Positions 52,609 through 64,000 of a DNA stretch of 64,000 nucleotides are shown in pieces. The notes beneath the pieces are model-generated. The model ran no database searches. It was not told where the DNA came from and saw only the letters and a list, made by a program, of their open reading frames with translations. Where the stretch lies: positions 62,001-126,000 of the forward strand of contig QPMI01000593.1 in NCBI GenBank assembly GCA_004431415.1. Reading direction: 5' to 3'. A program made the position numbers and the translations under genes. This DNA comes from Cyanophora paradoxa. Lineage: Eukaryota > Glaucocystophyceae > Cyanophorales > Cyanophoraceae. How positions within the stretch are numbered: the first letter of the stretch is position 1; each line of letters starts with the position of its first letter.

Positions 52609-53472
52609 GTAAAAAGGGGGTCGCCGGGGCCTGTCTCAACCTGATCTGAAACAGGCTTCAATCAGGCCGAGTCAGGCTTGGCGAAACAGGCTCAGCCTTA
52701 TTTCGGAGGACTAAACCTGATTTTAAACAGGCCGAGACAGGCTTGAATCAGGCTTAAAGCAGGCTGAATCAGGCTTCAATCAGGCTTTAATATCAGGTTT
52801 ATATCAGGCTGAATCAGGCTCCGCTATATGCTACCCCCAGCACCGCGGCCACGGCCCCCCAGCACCGCGCCAGCACACATAGAAGCATTGGAACTCGCAT
52901 TGCACATACGAGAAGCATTGTTCTACATCTAAACGCACTAAACATCCAATAACTGAAACTAAACCATGGCCAGACACTACAATTAGCCTCGTCAGCGGTC
53001 GCAGCGCTCCCGCCCGTAGCGCGGGGGGAGCGCTGGAGGGCGGCGGTCGCCAATGCGCATCCACATCGAACGTCGCAGCTTATCGCCGGGGTCGCGCGCA
53101 TGCGAGATCTGGGGTCGCGAGTCAGCAAGGGCGAGCGGGCCTCGAGCTCGGCCGGGATCGGGCGCCGGCGAGCGGCCGGCCGGGTTCCGATGCTTCTATG
53201 TGTGCTGGCGCGCTCAGCCTGATTAAATTCAGCCTGACTATAGGGCTAGCCCCTAGTCCGTTGACTCAGCCTGCCTCAGCCTGATGGATATTAAAAATAT
53301 TAGAATCAGGCTAGGTGCTGGCTGGAGTTCCTAATCAGGCTAGCCTGCTTTTCAATCAGGCCAGCCTGATTCGAAAGCAGGCTACAGTCAGGCTGACGAC
53401 TCAGCCTGCTTTCAGCCTGCCTCCGCCTGATTTCAATCAGGTTGAGACAGGCTCCGGCGACCCCCTTTTTAC
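52609..53472. mobile_element. 864 bp non-autonomous TIR DNA transposon flanked by TA
   Basis: The left end GTAAAAAGGGGGTCGCCGGG is matched by the reverse complement of the right end, with about 37 bp of inverted repeat continuing into cctgtctcaacctgat and few mismatches. The flanks are TA on both sides (52,607-52,608 and 53,473-53,474), the target duplication expected for Tc1/mariner-like elements. The outer about 200 bp on each side are filled with diverged copies of aatcaggcttgaatcaggct. The unique middle (52,820-53,220) has no transposase. Confidence 0.78.
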
Positions 53473-53548
53473 TATATATAGCTAGTGCTCCCCCTCGAGC
53501 TCACCATCTCCTCCATATATACGTCTCCTCTCCTCTCCTCATCTCCAG

Positions 53549-53583
53549 TAAAACGGGGGTCGACGTCGCCGGAGCCTGTTTCA
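53549..53583. mobile_element. Solo end related to the 864 bp TIR element
   Basis: The word agtaaaacgggggtcgacgt followed by cgccggagcctgtttc matches the element terminus at 52,608 and 53,472 but has no partner in the window. It lies 77 bp beyond the intact element. It may be a decayed neighbour insertion. Confidence 0.5.
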
Positions 53584-55542
53584 TGTCCATTCAGCCTCAC
53601 TTTGATCCACTTCCCGGAGTCCCTCAACCCGTTCGAATTCATCAGTATACGCGCGCATCAGTTCTATGTCGTCCCGGGCGCGACTCCCGACTCGACTTTC
53701 GGAATTTCGATTTGGAATTTTGGAAGTGAAGTTACGTATACGTCTGCGAGGCCTATAGGACTTCGCGGGGCTCCAGCTCGGAATTTACTATTTAACAGCT
53801 GCATGCAGGAGATCGAAGAAGAGGAGATCTATAAGAAGCCTTGATCGAAGAGGAGATCCGATGATCTAGATTAATATTGTTTTCCCTGAGAAGAATATTC
53901 GAGATGTACAGTACAAGCAGGGGGGCTCCGCCCCCCCCGCACCCCCCCCGGCAGCTATGTCAGCCTAAGTGCTAGTGCTAGTAGCGCTAGCCTAGTAGCG
54001 CTATAGCTAGGCGCCGCTAGCGCTGGCGCTTTATTGCGTCTGCTCGAAGTACGGGTACGACGTTAATTATAACGTTGATGTCGTCACGTGCACGTGACCG
54101 GTCACCGGTACGTATACGTGTACCCCACTGTACCGTACCGGCCAGCGCCGCGGCCGGCGCCGGCTAGCGCGCGAATTGCAATTGGCGGAACTAGGGCTGG
54201 CAGATTCTGCCATTTTGGCGGCGCCCAATCACATTTACGTGACTGTTCAGCGACTGTTGAAATGCCAGAAGCGCTGGACAAACCTGGTGAGTCAAGGTCT
54301 TCCTGGCAGCGTTCGTTTAGGATAAGATTCAGAAACCTAATGAAATGGTCAAATCACCTATTGGCCGGCAATTCATAAGTTTCCCACTTACCAGATTCAC
54401 TGGCATGACTGTTCACGGCCAGGCTCGACCACCCATGCAAAAAGCCCCAGCATCGATTTTTGACTGTTCCGTCAGTTAGAATGCTGGCATTTTGAGTCTG
54501 CCACAGTACTAAGCCTTCAACGTTATCTTAGTTAATCTCCTATATAGCATACCTCTCCAGATCTGGGTCTCCTCTTCTTCTCTAGGCTTCATGATCAAGG
54601 CTTCGAAAGTCGGCCAAAAGATCGAAAAAAATATTAAACAGCAAGCTAAGAGCAGGATCGATGGGATTCCGATCAAGGTCTAGAGCACTGACTTCGTCTG
54701 ACTTCGTGCACGCACAAGCGGGACTCCCCCGATTCGCGGCTCTCATATTCCCCGCGCATATTTGCAAGGAGTACTAGTGCTGCATTTCGGGGATTCTTCG
54801 TCGTCGTCGCGATCGCCGCAGTCGCACGTGTCTTGGTATACGTAATCGCGAATTCGAAGGCTCATCATGATCAAGAAGTCGACGCGACGATGTCAGCGAT
54901 ATTCGAGGCCGATGTCGACGCGTACAAAAGCTGCCGCGCTGAGTGCGGCGTTCTACGAGTCCGATCGATATCGGTCGCGGGTCGGCAGCTGCAGTTGCGC
55001 ATGCGCATGCAGGCGACAAGCGCGTTGCATGTGGACCTCGCCGACCTACAGTGGCTCAGCGACACTCGCAGAGATGTTTTCGCTGAAAATCCGGATCCCC
55101 TCCAACGCAGCCTGATTTCAGGGGCGTCGGGCGTCCATCCCCTCAGCATACGTAATCAGCGCGCTGCCCGGCAGCGAGCACAGGCAACGTTAACGGCTCC
55201 GAGCGATCGCGAGTTCGCGGTGCCCGAGGTCATGATCACATCTAGATCTAGATCTATCCGAGAATACGAGGACGAGGCACCTTCCGGACCGCCGCACCGC
55301 TTTCCAGTAGCAGCGCTAGCGCTAGCGCTCTCGCAGATCGCCGGTTTGGAGGGCGCTTCGGCCATCCAGCGATATTTCATCAGACTCCCGTGCGCACGCA
55401 TACGTATACGCTAGTCGGGCTCCAATTAAATTCCAGATTCCAAAATTGAGTCCGGATCCGGTTCGCGATCGGTCGCAGTTCGGTCGAACTCCTGGACAGC
55501 AATGCGAGCGCATATTTGGCCCTCAGTCCGGGACAACGTATC
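53584..55542. other. Intergenic spacer
   Basis: There is no gene I can support. A plus ORF at 54,833-55,414 is open for 193 codons but lacks any motif or matching splice structure. Features include a short C/G-rich block near 53,920-53,950, tagcgctag palindromes at about 53,965-54,030, and atctagatctagatct at about 55,239. Confidence 0.35.
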
Positions 55543-57487
55543 ATGGAAGCTGCAATGTTGGCCGATACGTGGACGTTTGCGGAAGCAGGTTGGTTGGTGG
55601 ATGGCTATCTGACAAAGCTGCAAAACGTGCGCGGCGGTATCGACTTCGAGAGTGCGCGCGCTTTGCATTTCTTTCTTCATGCAACTCAGCCAGCTGCGCA
55701 TGCAAATTAATATTTAATTTTGTAAAACCAACGTTAACACCGTGGCACGTGAAATCGACTTTCCTCTGCTCTCGGCCAGGGCGCGTATTGGCTCAACTTG
55801 CCGAAGACCTACGTCTCGAAATCCAAGTAATCAATATCGTACAATGAGATCTAGGAAATCGAGTCGTTGCCACGCAGCCCGTCGTTCCGGATCCGCGTGC
55901 TCTGGACATGTACAGCGGCGAGCTCGAGCACCGCGGCTACCGCCTCGCGGACTTTGGCATCGGGCGCCTCTACCTCCTCCGCTACTCGCACCCCGCCGAC
56001 GGCTCGCCCGTGTACGAGGGCCTCGGTCCGCGCCGGGGCGTTCGCTGCCACTGTCATCGATATCCGCCTCTCGAAGAGGATTTTGCGTACAAGCTCGAGC
56101 TCGGCAGCAACAAGGAGCAGGCTCCTAATCCAGGCGCCATTGAACAGACCTCGCATCCGCAATCGACTTCGAAGGTACGTATACAGTGGGGCGGCATGGG
56201 AAAATTTAAAATCGATATCGCTTACGGTACCTGTGGTTTGATGAGCTGACATAATTAATCGCAGCTGCAGACAGATCTAAATAGACCACTTCAACCGCAA
56301 TCGACTCTTTCGAGCTCCGCGGCAGGTTTAATCTCCTCGCTGGTGCGATCAATATTAATATTAATTATAATATTCGAATTCAATTTATGCACACGCATGC
56401 GCAGACGGGGGCGTTCTCTAAGTATACAGCTGGATCTCTCGAAGCTGCAGCTGCATCTTGTGCCAACGCAATGTCGTTAGCATCCGCAGTGGTGATTGCA
56501 CGCGGCGCCATTAATATTTTTAGCGCGTTGTTTTATTCACATTGCCTGAAATATTCGCAGATCTCGAAGGCTTACGCATACGTCGTGAAATCTAGTTCTG
56601 CCCTGGCTGCAGCTGCCATCGCGACTTTCCATGGCCACTCCACGATCGCGAACTCGACGCTAACGTTAACGTTGACGTTTCTCTTCTGTGGTTGTCTCGT
56701 CGTGTGCCTCGCGATCGCTTCGTGGAGCCGGCGCCAGTCCGTGAAAAGGGCGCGGGAAGCCGACGCCCGCGTGCTCGAGCTGGAGGCCCGCCTCGCGCGG
56801 CAGGCGGAGGAGCGTGCCGAGGCGGAGGCGCGGGCGGAGCGCGAGGCGAAGGCGCGGGCGGAGCGCGAGGCGGAGCTGGCCTCGCGAATCGCAAAGGCGG
56901 AGGCGGCTGCGTCGGCGGCCATCGAGAACGAGCGGAAGGAGCTCGAGGCGCGGGAGGCGGTGCGGGAGGCGGAGGGGCGGGCGAGGAAGCAGGCGGACGA
57001 GCTGAGGCGGGCGGCCGATCGCGTGCGCGAGCTGGTTGAGTCCGCGCGCCGCGCGGAGGAGGCGCGAAGGGCGGAGACGCTGCGGGCGGCGCTGGCGGAG
57101 CGCGAGGCGGCGGCGGCGAGGCGGGCGAAGCAGGCGGCGGGGCAGGCGGCGGCGGCGGAGCAGCAGCGGGCGGCGGGCCTGGAGGCGGCGCTGGGGGCGG
57201 CCCAGGCCGGAGCGCACGTGTACCGCTGCACCGTCTGCCTCAGCCCGGACAAGACCGAGGAGCACATGCGCGTCCTGCTGCCGTGAGCGGCCCCCTCATG
57301 ACCACGCACAGGGCCTCAGATGTTTTGGTTAAGCTTTGTTTTAAATTCGCGCAGGTGCGGGCACGGGTACTGCGCTGAGTGCGTGGCGAAGGTGCGGGCG
57401 GCGGCGGGCCGGGGCCGGCAGGCCTGCGCGTGCCCCAAGTGCCGCGCCCCCTTCACGGACGCCGTGCGCGTCTTCATGGGCGAGTGA
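55543..57487 (+). CDS. Membrane-anchored coiled-coil RING finger protein
   Basis: Exons 55,543-55,626, 55,780-55,812, 55,878-56,174, 56,271-56,342, 56,405-57,282 and 57,355-57,487 splice to about 498 residues; the first four introns are phase 0. The N-terminal part (MLADTWTFAEAGWLVDGYLT, GAYWLNLPKTY, LDMYSGELEHRGYRLADFGI) is unrecognised. A hydrophobic segment (LFCGCLVVCLAIASW) follows, then about 160 residues of Ala/Glu/Arg coiled coil. A C-terminal RING is split by the last intron: CTVCLSPDKTEEHMRVLLP joined to CGHGYCAECVAKV and CPKCRAPF. RING proteins of this form are usually E3 ubiquitin ligases. The coiled coil and RING are certain; the upstream exons are AT-richer and rest on frame continuity, so translation could instead start near 56,471. 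Confidence 0.68.
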
Positions 57488-57937
57488 TCTCGAGCTCGAG
57501 CCCGCCGGGCCCCGCCCCGTCCCGGACCAGCGGCGGGTGCGCCTGGATATTTTCTTTGCGTTCAATTTGATTTTCGCGCTCACTAACCATTTGCAATTTC
57601 AATGGGTCCGCGCATGCGCAGTCCGTCTTGATCGATATTGGCCTCAGGGCATGTTCTTATATATAATTACGTGCACAGAAGAATTCGTAGCTGTAGCTAT
57701 AGCATAATCGCTCTCTGGTTTACGGAACGTTAACCGAATTTCGAACGAACAGAACAGAATCGAAAGCGATGCGCATGCATTCTCCGCTTCACTCGGCTCA
57801 CTAGACTCGCTCAGCGCGTATGTATGCCAAGCTCCGTTAACGTTGATGATGCTCATCCGACATCGATGGTTTTGATTTTTCCGCGACACTGTACATGCGT
57901 GACACTAGTGCTGGCGCCGGCACGGGGCGCGTCGACG
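57488..57937. other. Convergent intergenic spacer
   Basis: The 450 bp between two convergent stops probably contain both 3' untranslated regions. No ORF of note. Confidence 0.4.
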
Positions 57938-60900
57938 TCAGGGCGGGGGCCGCCAGGCGGACAGGCCGCCGTCCCTGTGGCCGGCAAGGACGAGCGGGGC
58001 GGCGGGGTCGGGCAGGGCGCCCATGCCCGTGAAGGGCGCCCCGCCGGCCGCCAGCTCGCACGCCGCGAGCGCCACCAGCTGCCCGCGCTCCTCGTCCACG
58101 CGCCAGAAGCGGAGCGTCCGGTCCGTGGCGCACGAGGCGAGCAGCGAGGCGCCCCCGCCCACGAAGGCGAGCGCCATCGGCTCGCCCTCGTGCGCCCCGT
58201 GCGCCTCGCAGACCTTGCGGCCCGACGCGCGCCAGACGCAGATCTTGCGGTCCGCGCCCGCCGTCGCCAGCAGCGCCCCTCCGCCGGCCGCCCCGCCGTA
58301 CGCCAGCGCGGTGACGTACCCTTGGTGTGCGCCGTCCCCCGGTCCCGAGAGCGTGAAGGCCTGGTGGCCCTGCCGCGAGTCCCACACCGTGACGATGTCC
58401 CCCGCCGCCGCCACCTGCGGAGCAAGTCACGGACGAGCCGACGGCGGACGCGGGGGGTACAGTGTTAAAGGACGCGCGTGGAAGCCGTCGGGGCTGTAGG
58501 CGCAGGAGCGGACCCAGCCGGCGCATGTCTCCATCGTGTGCTCCGCCCGCCCCGTCCGCGCGTCCCACAGCTTCACCTGAGGCGAGACGGGCCGGCCCCG
58601 GGCGGCTCAGGCGGCTCGCGCTCACCTGAGCGCGGGCGCGGGCGCGGGCGCGGGCGAACCGTGCAGTCCCAGCTGCCGCTGGCCATGGCGTACCCGGCGC
58701 CGGGCCCCTCGGGCTGCCACGCCACGCTCGTGACGCTGCGGGGCGGGATCAGAAGCGAATAAAAGCAATGCTTTAGGATCGTGAGGACCTGTCGAGGTGG
58801 CCGGGGAGCTTGGAGACGTGGCGGCCGGCCGCGGGGTCCCACGTGAAGAGGGCCCGGTCGTCCCCCGCCGAGGCCAGGCGCGCCCCGTCCGGCGAGAACG
58901 CCACGCTGCACAAGAGAAGGAGGAGGGGGGGGGGAGACACGGTGAGAAAGGAGGGGGGAAGAAGGAAGAGGAGGATCGTTAGCGTTAGGGGAAGGAAGCA
59001 GGAGGAGGAGGAGGAGGGAGCGTCAGGAGACGCGGGGCGCCGCGGCGCGGCATCAGGCGCGCTCGCTCGCTCGCCTGAGGACGTTGTCGGAGTGCTCGGC
59101 GCCGGCCATGGCGACGCCCTCGCTCGCCCCCTCCGCCTCCAGGTCCCACACCTGCCGCCCCCTTAGAGAAACGGCGGCGCCTCTGCCGCTGGCGATGCCG
59201 GACCTTGACGGCGGGGTCCGAGGAGCCCGTGGCGGCGAGCCTGCCGCCGGGGGCGAACCCGACCGCGTTGACCGCCTCCCCGTGCGCCCTCCGCAGGCCC
59301 ACCAAGGCCCTGCGAAGAGGGCTTAGAAGTGGGCGGGAAAAGGAAAAGAGCGCTCTGGGCCGGGCCGGGCAGGTACCCGGGGAGGCGGGAGGCGCTGTGG
59401 ACGGCCACGCCGCCGTCCTTCGAGGCCGCCGCGATCCACTCCCCTGCGCGCGCGCGAGGCGAAGGGCCGTGAGGCGGAGCTCGAAGGGCGTTCGTTCGGC
59501 GACGAAGGGGAAGAAGAGTAGGGCCGCCCACCGTCGGAGGAGTAGCAGCAGGCGTTGGCGTCGCCGCCGCCGCCGCCGCCGCCGGCCGCCTGCTGCCCGC
59601 CGGCCGCCAGCGTCGCGAGGCGCGTGCCTGCCGGGGAAACGATTAATCTCGAGCGCGGCTTTATCTCGTTTTAGCTCCTTCGGGGGAGGGCGGGGCCGCG
59701 GACCGCGGGCGGCGCTCCAGAGGCCGAGGCCGGCGTCCGTCGCGGCGAGGATGCGCGAGCCGTCTGCGGGGCGGGCGGGCGGACGCCTCAACGCGAGGGC
59801 CGCGGGGCCGGGCCGCGGGGCCGCGGGGCGCACCCTTGTTGAAGGCGCAGGAGCGGACTTTAGGGAGGGGGCCCGCCGGCCCCGCGGGCACAGTCACCAG
59901 CTCCGCCAGCGTCGCCACGTCCGTTATCTGGCGGGGTACACGTGATTCGGTGGGGGGGGGGGTACGGTGCTTCTTCGACCCGAGAGAGGCGCGCCTTCAT
60001 GGTGCCGTCCCAGGAGCCCGTCAGGATCGTCGCGCCGTCGGGCGCGAAGCTGCGCGGGCCGCCGCCGTCAGGGGGGTACGCGATGCACGGGGAGGGGGGT
60101 ACGCGTGCCAGACGGCGGAGACGTAGGCGGCGTGGGGCTCCCACTCGCGCGTGATGACGCCGCGCTTCACGTCGACAATCGCGACTGAGCCCGTCGACGA
60201 GCCGCAGACGACGGTCCACCTTCGGGGGGATCAGAAGATCGAAAAAAGGGGGGGGAGAAAGCGGGCGGGGGTACGCGCAGGTCGGGCCCCCAGGAGACGC
60301 AGGTGAGCTCGGCCGTCGACCCGAAGCGCACGGAGCCCCGCTCCTCGCCGCGCGCCACGTCCCAGCTGCGCCCCGCCCGCCCCGCCCCGCCCGCTCAACC
60401 CGAAGAGACGACCCAAATAGAGAGAGAGACGGCGCGCCTCCGGAGGGTGCCGTCGGAGGCGGCCGAGACGAGGAGCGCCCCGTCGGGGCTGTACGCGAAC
60501 CCGTTGACCTGCGCGAGGACGAAAAGAGATAAGAGAGAGTGGTGAGGCATGCAGAGAGAATAGTAGCGCGCGCCATCTTGGAGTTCTACCTAGGAGACTT
60601 CTATGTATGAGCTATATAGACGGGGCTGTAATTGAAGACTACATTAAAACGTTAGCTTAGCGGATCTAGAAAGAGCATCACCATCTTGGAGTGGCCGAGG
60701 AGGGAGTAGCGCGGCTCCAGCACGGCCGCCGCCTCGGGCCCCGCGGCGCCGCCGCGGGCGGGGCCGGGGCCCCAGACCATGAGGGAGCCGTCCCGCGAGG
60801 CCGAGGCGAGGCCCCGCCCGTCCGGCGACCACTGCGCGGGGAGGGGAGAGGGCCGAGGCTGAGCGGCGAGACGAGGGAGGGCGGCCCCCTGAGAGGCTCT

Positions 60901-63900
60901 AGAAAGGGCCGGCCCCCTCACCTTGACGGCGGTGACGGCGTCGGTGTGGCCCATGAGCTCCGCCGTCGCCCCCGCCGAGCCCGACGCCCACACCCGGATC
61001 AGGCAGTCCCGCCCTGCACGCCCCGCCGCCCCCTCAACACAGGCGGTCGAGCAGGAAGGCGGGGAAGCTTATAGGGGCGGGGCGGGCCTTAATAGGCTGT
61101 CAATTAAACAAAAAAGGAGTCTATTATATTATTGGTTTCCTTATTTAAGGCGCGGCCAGTTCGACAGTCGCGGCTGCAGCGCGGGTGTGGGGCGGGGCGG
61201 GGCGGGGTGCGCACCGCCGGTGGCGAGGCGGAGGCCGTCGCGGCTGAAGTCCACCGCCAGCACCGCCGCCCCCGCGTGCCCTGCCCGAGGCGTGATGGGG
61301 TGGGGTAGAGTGGGTTGGAGTGTTGGGGGAAACGCGCCCTCGAGCTCGGCAGAGGCGGCGAGGGCGGCGAGGGCGCGCCAGGCGGGCGCCTCGCCGCCGG
61401 GGGCGGCGGGAACCCAGGGGCCCGTCCCCAGCGCCGCCGACCCCGCCTCGGCCTCCTCCCCCGCCTCCCCGACGCCCGCCGCCGCAGCCTCGGCCGCCGC
61501 CGCCGCCGCCACCGCCGCGCGCTGCCGGGCCGCTCGGCTCAGCTCCCCCAAAATGATGGACAAAACGGACGGGGCGGACCTCTTTGGCGCGGGCGATCTC
61601 CTCGGCGCTGGCGCCGGCGGCGGCCGCCTCCGCCTCGGCCGCCGCCGCCGCCGCCTCCATGCGCATCTTGAGGGCGAGCTCCCGCCGCGCCTTTGCCGCT
61701 GCGCCGCCCCCTCGGTCAGAGAGTAATAGAACAAGAAGGAAACGAAAAAGGAGGAAAGAGAATAGAAGCAGCCGGGGACGGCGGCGGCTCCACACCGGCC
61801 TCGGAAAGAAAGCTAGCTGGAAACAGGAACAGAGGGGAAGGGGCGGGGCGGACCGGCGGCGGCGTCGCGGCGGCCCTCGGCGGCGCGCATCTCAGCCTCG
61901 AGCTCCTCCATCGTCGCCGAGTGCTCCCCCCGCTCCACCGCCGCCGCCACCCGCGCCTTCCCAAGCGTCAGGGGAGGGGAGGGGGGGGGGGGGAATCGTT
62001 CGTTCGTTCGCTCGCCTGGATCGCCTCGAAAATGGCCTTCACGCGACCCTTCCTCGCGTCCGAGGCCTGCCCGGAGCGAGGGGAACGTTCCTCCATCAGG
62101 CGCGGGGTGGAGGGCCGGGGCGGGGGAACGGTCTCCGGACCTTGCCCCTGCGCGGCTTGCGGCCCGTCGGGGACGACGCGTCCGCCGCCACCAGCGACGT
62201 GTCCGCGTCCTGCGAACGAAGTGGGCCGGGCGTACCCCCGTAGGCCCCGGACGAGGATGGGGGTACACTACCTCCCCGCGGAGCTCGGCGTCGATCTCGT
62301 CGCTGAGGCCGTCGCTCATCTGATCCTCCTCCTCTTCCAGCTTCGCGGAATAAATAATCAGGCTCGAAAAGAGGAACCAGAATGCTTCGTAGAACAAAAA
62401 GCGTATCGCACCTTGGAGACGTGCTTACGGCGGAGCGGGGTGGTCCCCACGCCCGCCCCCTCGTCCTCCTCCTCCTCCTCCTGAAAGAGGACCCGTGAGT
62501 CTTTTCCTCGTACCCCCCCGGAAAGAAAAAGAGGATCGCGTACCCCCGGGCCGCGCTGGGCGCGCTCGCGCTCGAGCTCGGCCACCTTCTCGTCCAGCTT
62601 CGCCACCAGCGCCTGCGGGGGTACCGGCTTCAGCCTTTTTTTAGGGGGGTGGGGGTACGGGAGGCGGGCCTCGATGCGGTCCGCCACTTCGAAGGGGTTC
62701 TCCTTCGGCGGGGGCGGCGCTTTGGGCGGCTCCGGCGCGGCGGGCGCGGGGGGCTCCAGCGTGGCGCCGGCGCCGACGCCGGCGCCGGCCGCCGCCTCCT
62801 CCTCTCCGGTACCCAGCGCCCGGCGCCCTCCGCCGGGGCCGCCGGCTCGCCGGCGGGGGCGCCGCCTCCGCCTCCGCCTCCGCCCCCACCTCGCCCTCCG
62901 AGGCCCGCCGCGGCCGGGCGGGAGAGGCCGCCACCTCCGACACGCTGCGCGAAGCGAGCCTCAAACAAAGCGAAGCGTAGCAAAGCAGAGCGTAGCGTAG
63001 GGAAGCGTGGGGAAGCCGTCGCCTGGTGTTGAGGTCGGGGGCCATGAGGGCCCGATCCAGCACCTCCTTCAGGACGGCCGTGGAGAGCTCCGCGCTCAGC
63101 TGCCGCCGCTCCTCCCCGCCGATCGCCTGCCCCGGCCGCGCGTGCCGCCCCGGCAGCGGGCTCGCCCCGGCGGCTGCCGCTGCCCCGCCGGGACCCCTTC
63201 GGGGCTCGGCGGGTCGGGCACCGGGCCCGTCGCGGGGCTCGGCGGCTCCACGGGGGTGGGTCCGGCTCGCCCCCCGGCGCCGCGCCCTCCTCCGCCTCTG
63301 CTGGGCGCGGGGCAGACTCGGCGGGCGGCGCGGCCTCCACCGAAGCGGACTCTCCCCTTCGGCCCCGGGGCCGGGGCCGGCTCCAGCCCCGCCGGTTCCT
63401 CCTCGCCCCTGCGGCCGGCGCCTCGGCCGGCGCCGGCGTCTCCTCCCGAACCGGCCCGGGCTCGGCCTCGGCCGGCGCCGGTGCCGAGGTTGGAGGAAGG
63501 GGCGCGGCGCTGGGCTCGGGGGGCGGGACGGCCGCCGGGGCGGCGTCGGACGCCTCGGGCGCTGGCTCGACGGCGGGGGCCGGGGCGGCGGCCGGCGCCT
63601 CGGCCGCCGCCGCCGCCGGATGCTCCACCACGGCGCTGGCCTGCGGATCCGGGGGAGGTGCCGCGGCGCCCTCTTCCGGGGGCGGGTGCGCGGCGGCGGA
63701 TGGGGCTGGGTCGGGGAGGGGTACGCCGGAGGGCTCTGGGAGGGTTACGCCGGTGGGCTCCGGGAGGGGTACGCCGCTGGGTTCTGGGAGGGACACGCCG
63801 CTGGGCTCCGGAAGGGGAACGCCGCTGGGCTCCGGAAGCGGCACGCCGCCGCTCGGCTCCGGAAGGGGTACATCGCCGCTGGGCTCCGGAAGGGGCACGC

Positions 63901-64000
63901 CCTGCGGGCCGCCGGGCTCCTGCTCCAGCAACGGCGGGGCAGGGGGAGGGGCCTTCTTGCGCGGCTCGCGCCCCTCGATCTCCGCAAAGAACTCGTCGTC
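57938..64000 (-). CDS. Large WD40 multi-propeller protein, 5' truncated by window edge
   Basis: Reading leftwards from 64,000: an acidic start (DDEFFAEIEGREPRKKAPP), a Pro-rich region with a PEPSGVPL repeat, then LSAELSTAVLKEVLDRALMA, ENPFEVADRIEARL, LVAKLDEKVAELERERAQ, SDGLSDEIDAELRGEV and Ala/Glu coiled coil. At least twelve WD40 blades follow: AVLAVDFSRDGLRLATGG, GHTDAVTAVK + WSPDGRGLASASRDGSLMVW, VNGFAYSPDGALLVSAASDG, FAPDGATILTGSWDGTMK, AVNAVGFAPGGRLAATGSSD, WQPEGPGAGYAMASGSWDCT, FSPDGARLASAGDDRALFTW, LLATAGADRKICVWRASGRK and ASCATDRTLRFWRVDEERG. It ends GGLSAWRPPP at 57,938. Introns are short and C-rich. Two or more propellers are implied. Such proteins are scaffolds in ribosome biogenesis, cilia or splicing; I cannot choose among these. 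That N-terminal and WD40 exons belong to one gene is inferred from continuous spacing. Confidence 0.68.
63717..63905 (-). repeat. Coding minisatellite, VPLPEPSG units
   Basis: Eight units of about 24 bp encode VPLPEPSG with small variants (VSLPEPSG, VTLPEPSG, DVPLPEPSG, GVPLPEPSG). Unit length varies by whole codons (24 or 27 bp), so the frame is kept, which supports translation. It lies in the Pro-rich N-terminal part of the WD40 protein. Confidence 0.75.

Noticed and set aside
54833-55414. 193-codon plus ORF in the spacer before the RING gene
   Set aside because: No hydrophobic pattern or motif, composition like spacer, and ends without a matching intron.
55851-56252. Minus-strand ORF over the exon at 55,878-56,174
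   Set aside because: The plus frame shows near-complete third-position GC bias here and splices to a RING gene; the minus frame does not.

Overview
The window is nuclear DNA of a GC-rich unicellular eukaryote, most likely an alga or related protist. Genes are split by many very short introns (about 45-180 bp). Most introns begin GTGCG and end GCAG, and a visible minority are GC-AG. Coding exons are extremely GC-rich at third positions. Spacers are AT-richer and full of palindromic words and small inverted-repeat elements. Ser-Pro-rich extracellular linkers fit algae and other protists, but I cannot name the genus from sequence alone.

Layout: (i) 1-3.2 kb: a partial unknown gene (minus), a small multi-pass membrane protein (plus) and an RNF170-like RING/DUF1232 membrane E3 ligase (minus). 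(ii) 4.0-30.4 kb: the dominant feature, one apparently continuous giant plus-strand gene. It encodes a signal peptide, six NHL-type beta-propeller modules separated by Ser-Pro linkers (four of the modules lie in near-identical 1.9 kb tandem copies), a 3.15 kb Ser-Pro array, a REJ-like region, a GAIN-like helical region with a GPS motif (CNHLT), one transmembrane helix and a cytoplasmic tail of about 2,000 residues carrying a repeated motif ending VRFGRR. (iii) 30.4-37.7 kb: a repeat-rich, gene-poor spacer with a GC-rich island of doubtful coding status, inverted-repeat elements and tandem repeats. (iv) 37.7-40.2 kb: a Ser/Pro/Arg-rich low-complexity protein gene, six exons. (v) 41.8-45.1 kb (minus): an ARM/HEAT-like helical repeat protein with many tiny exons, divergent from (vi) 45.6-49.4 kb (plus): TCF25/Rqc1. 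(vii) 49.4-55.5 kb: spacer with an inverted copy of the 34.7 kb element, a small 132-residue protein gene and an 864 bp terminal-inverted-repeat element flanked by TA. (viii) 55.5-57.5 kb (plus): a membrane-anchored coiled-coil protein with a C-terminal RING finger. (ix) 57.9-64.0 kb (minus): a large WD40 protein whose 5' end lies outside the window.

Three ubiquitin/protein-quality-control genes lie here (RNF170-like, TCF25/Rqc1-like and RING-coiled-coil), but they are not adjacent and there is no sign of an operon. The most novel item is the giant NHL/Ser-Pro/REJ/GPS receptor-like gene. It looks like a cell-surface adhesion or recognition molecule, built on a polycystin/REJ plan but with a single membrane pass and an unrecognised repetitive tail. 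Exon boundaries below were derived by hand from reading-frame continuity and GT/GC-AG ends; no transcript data were available.
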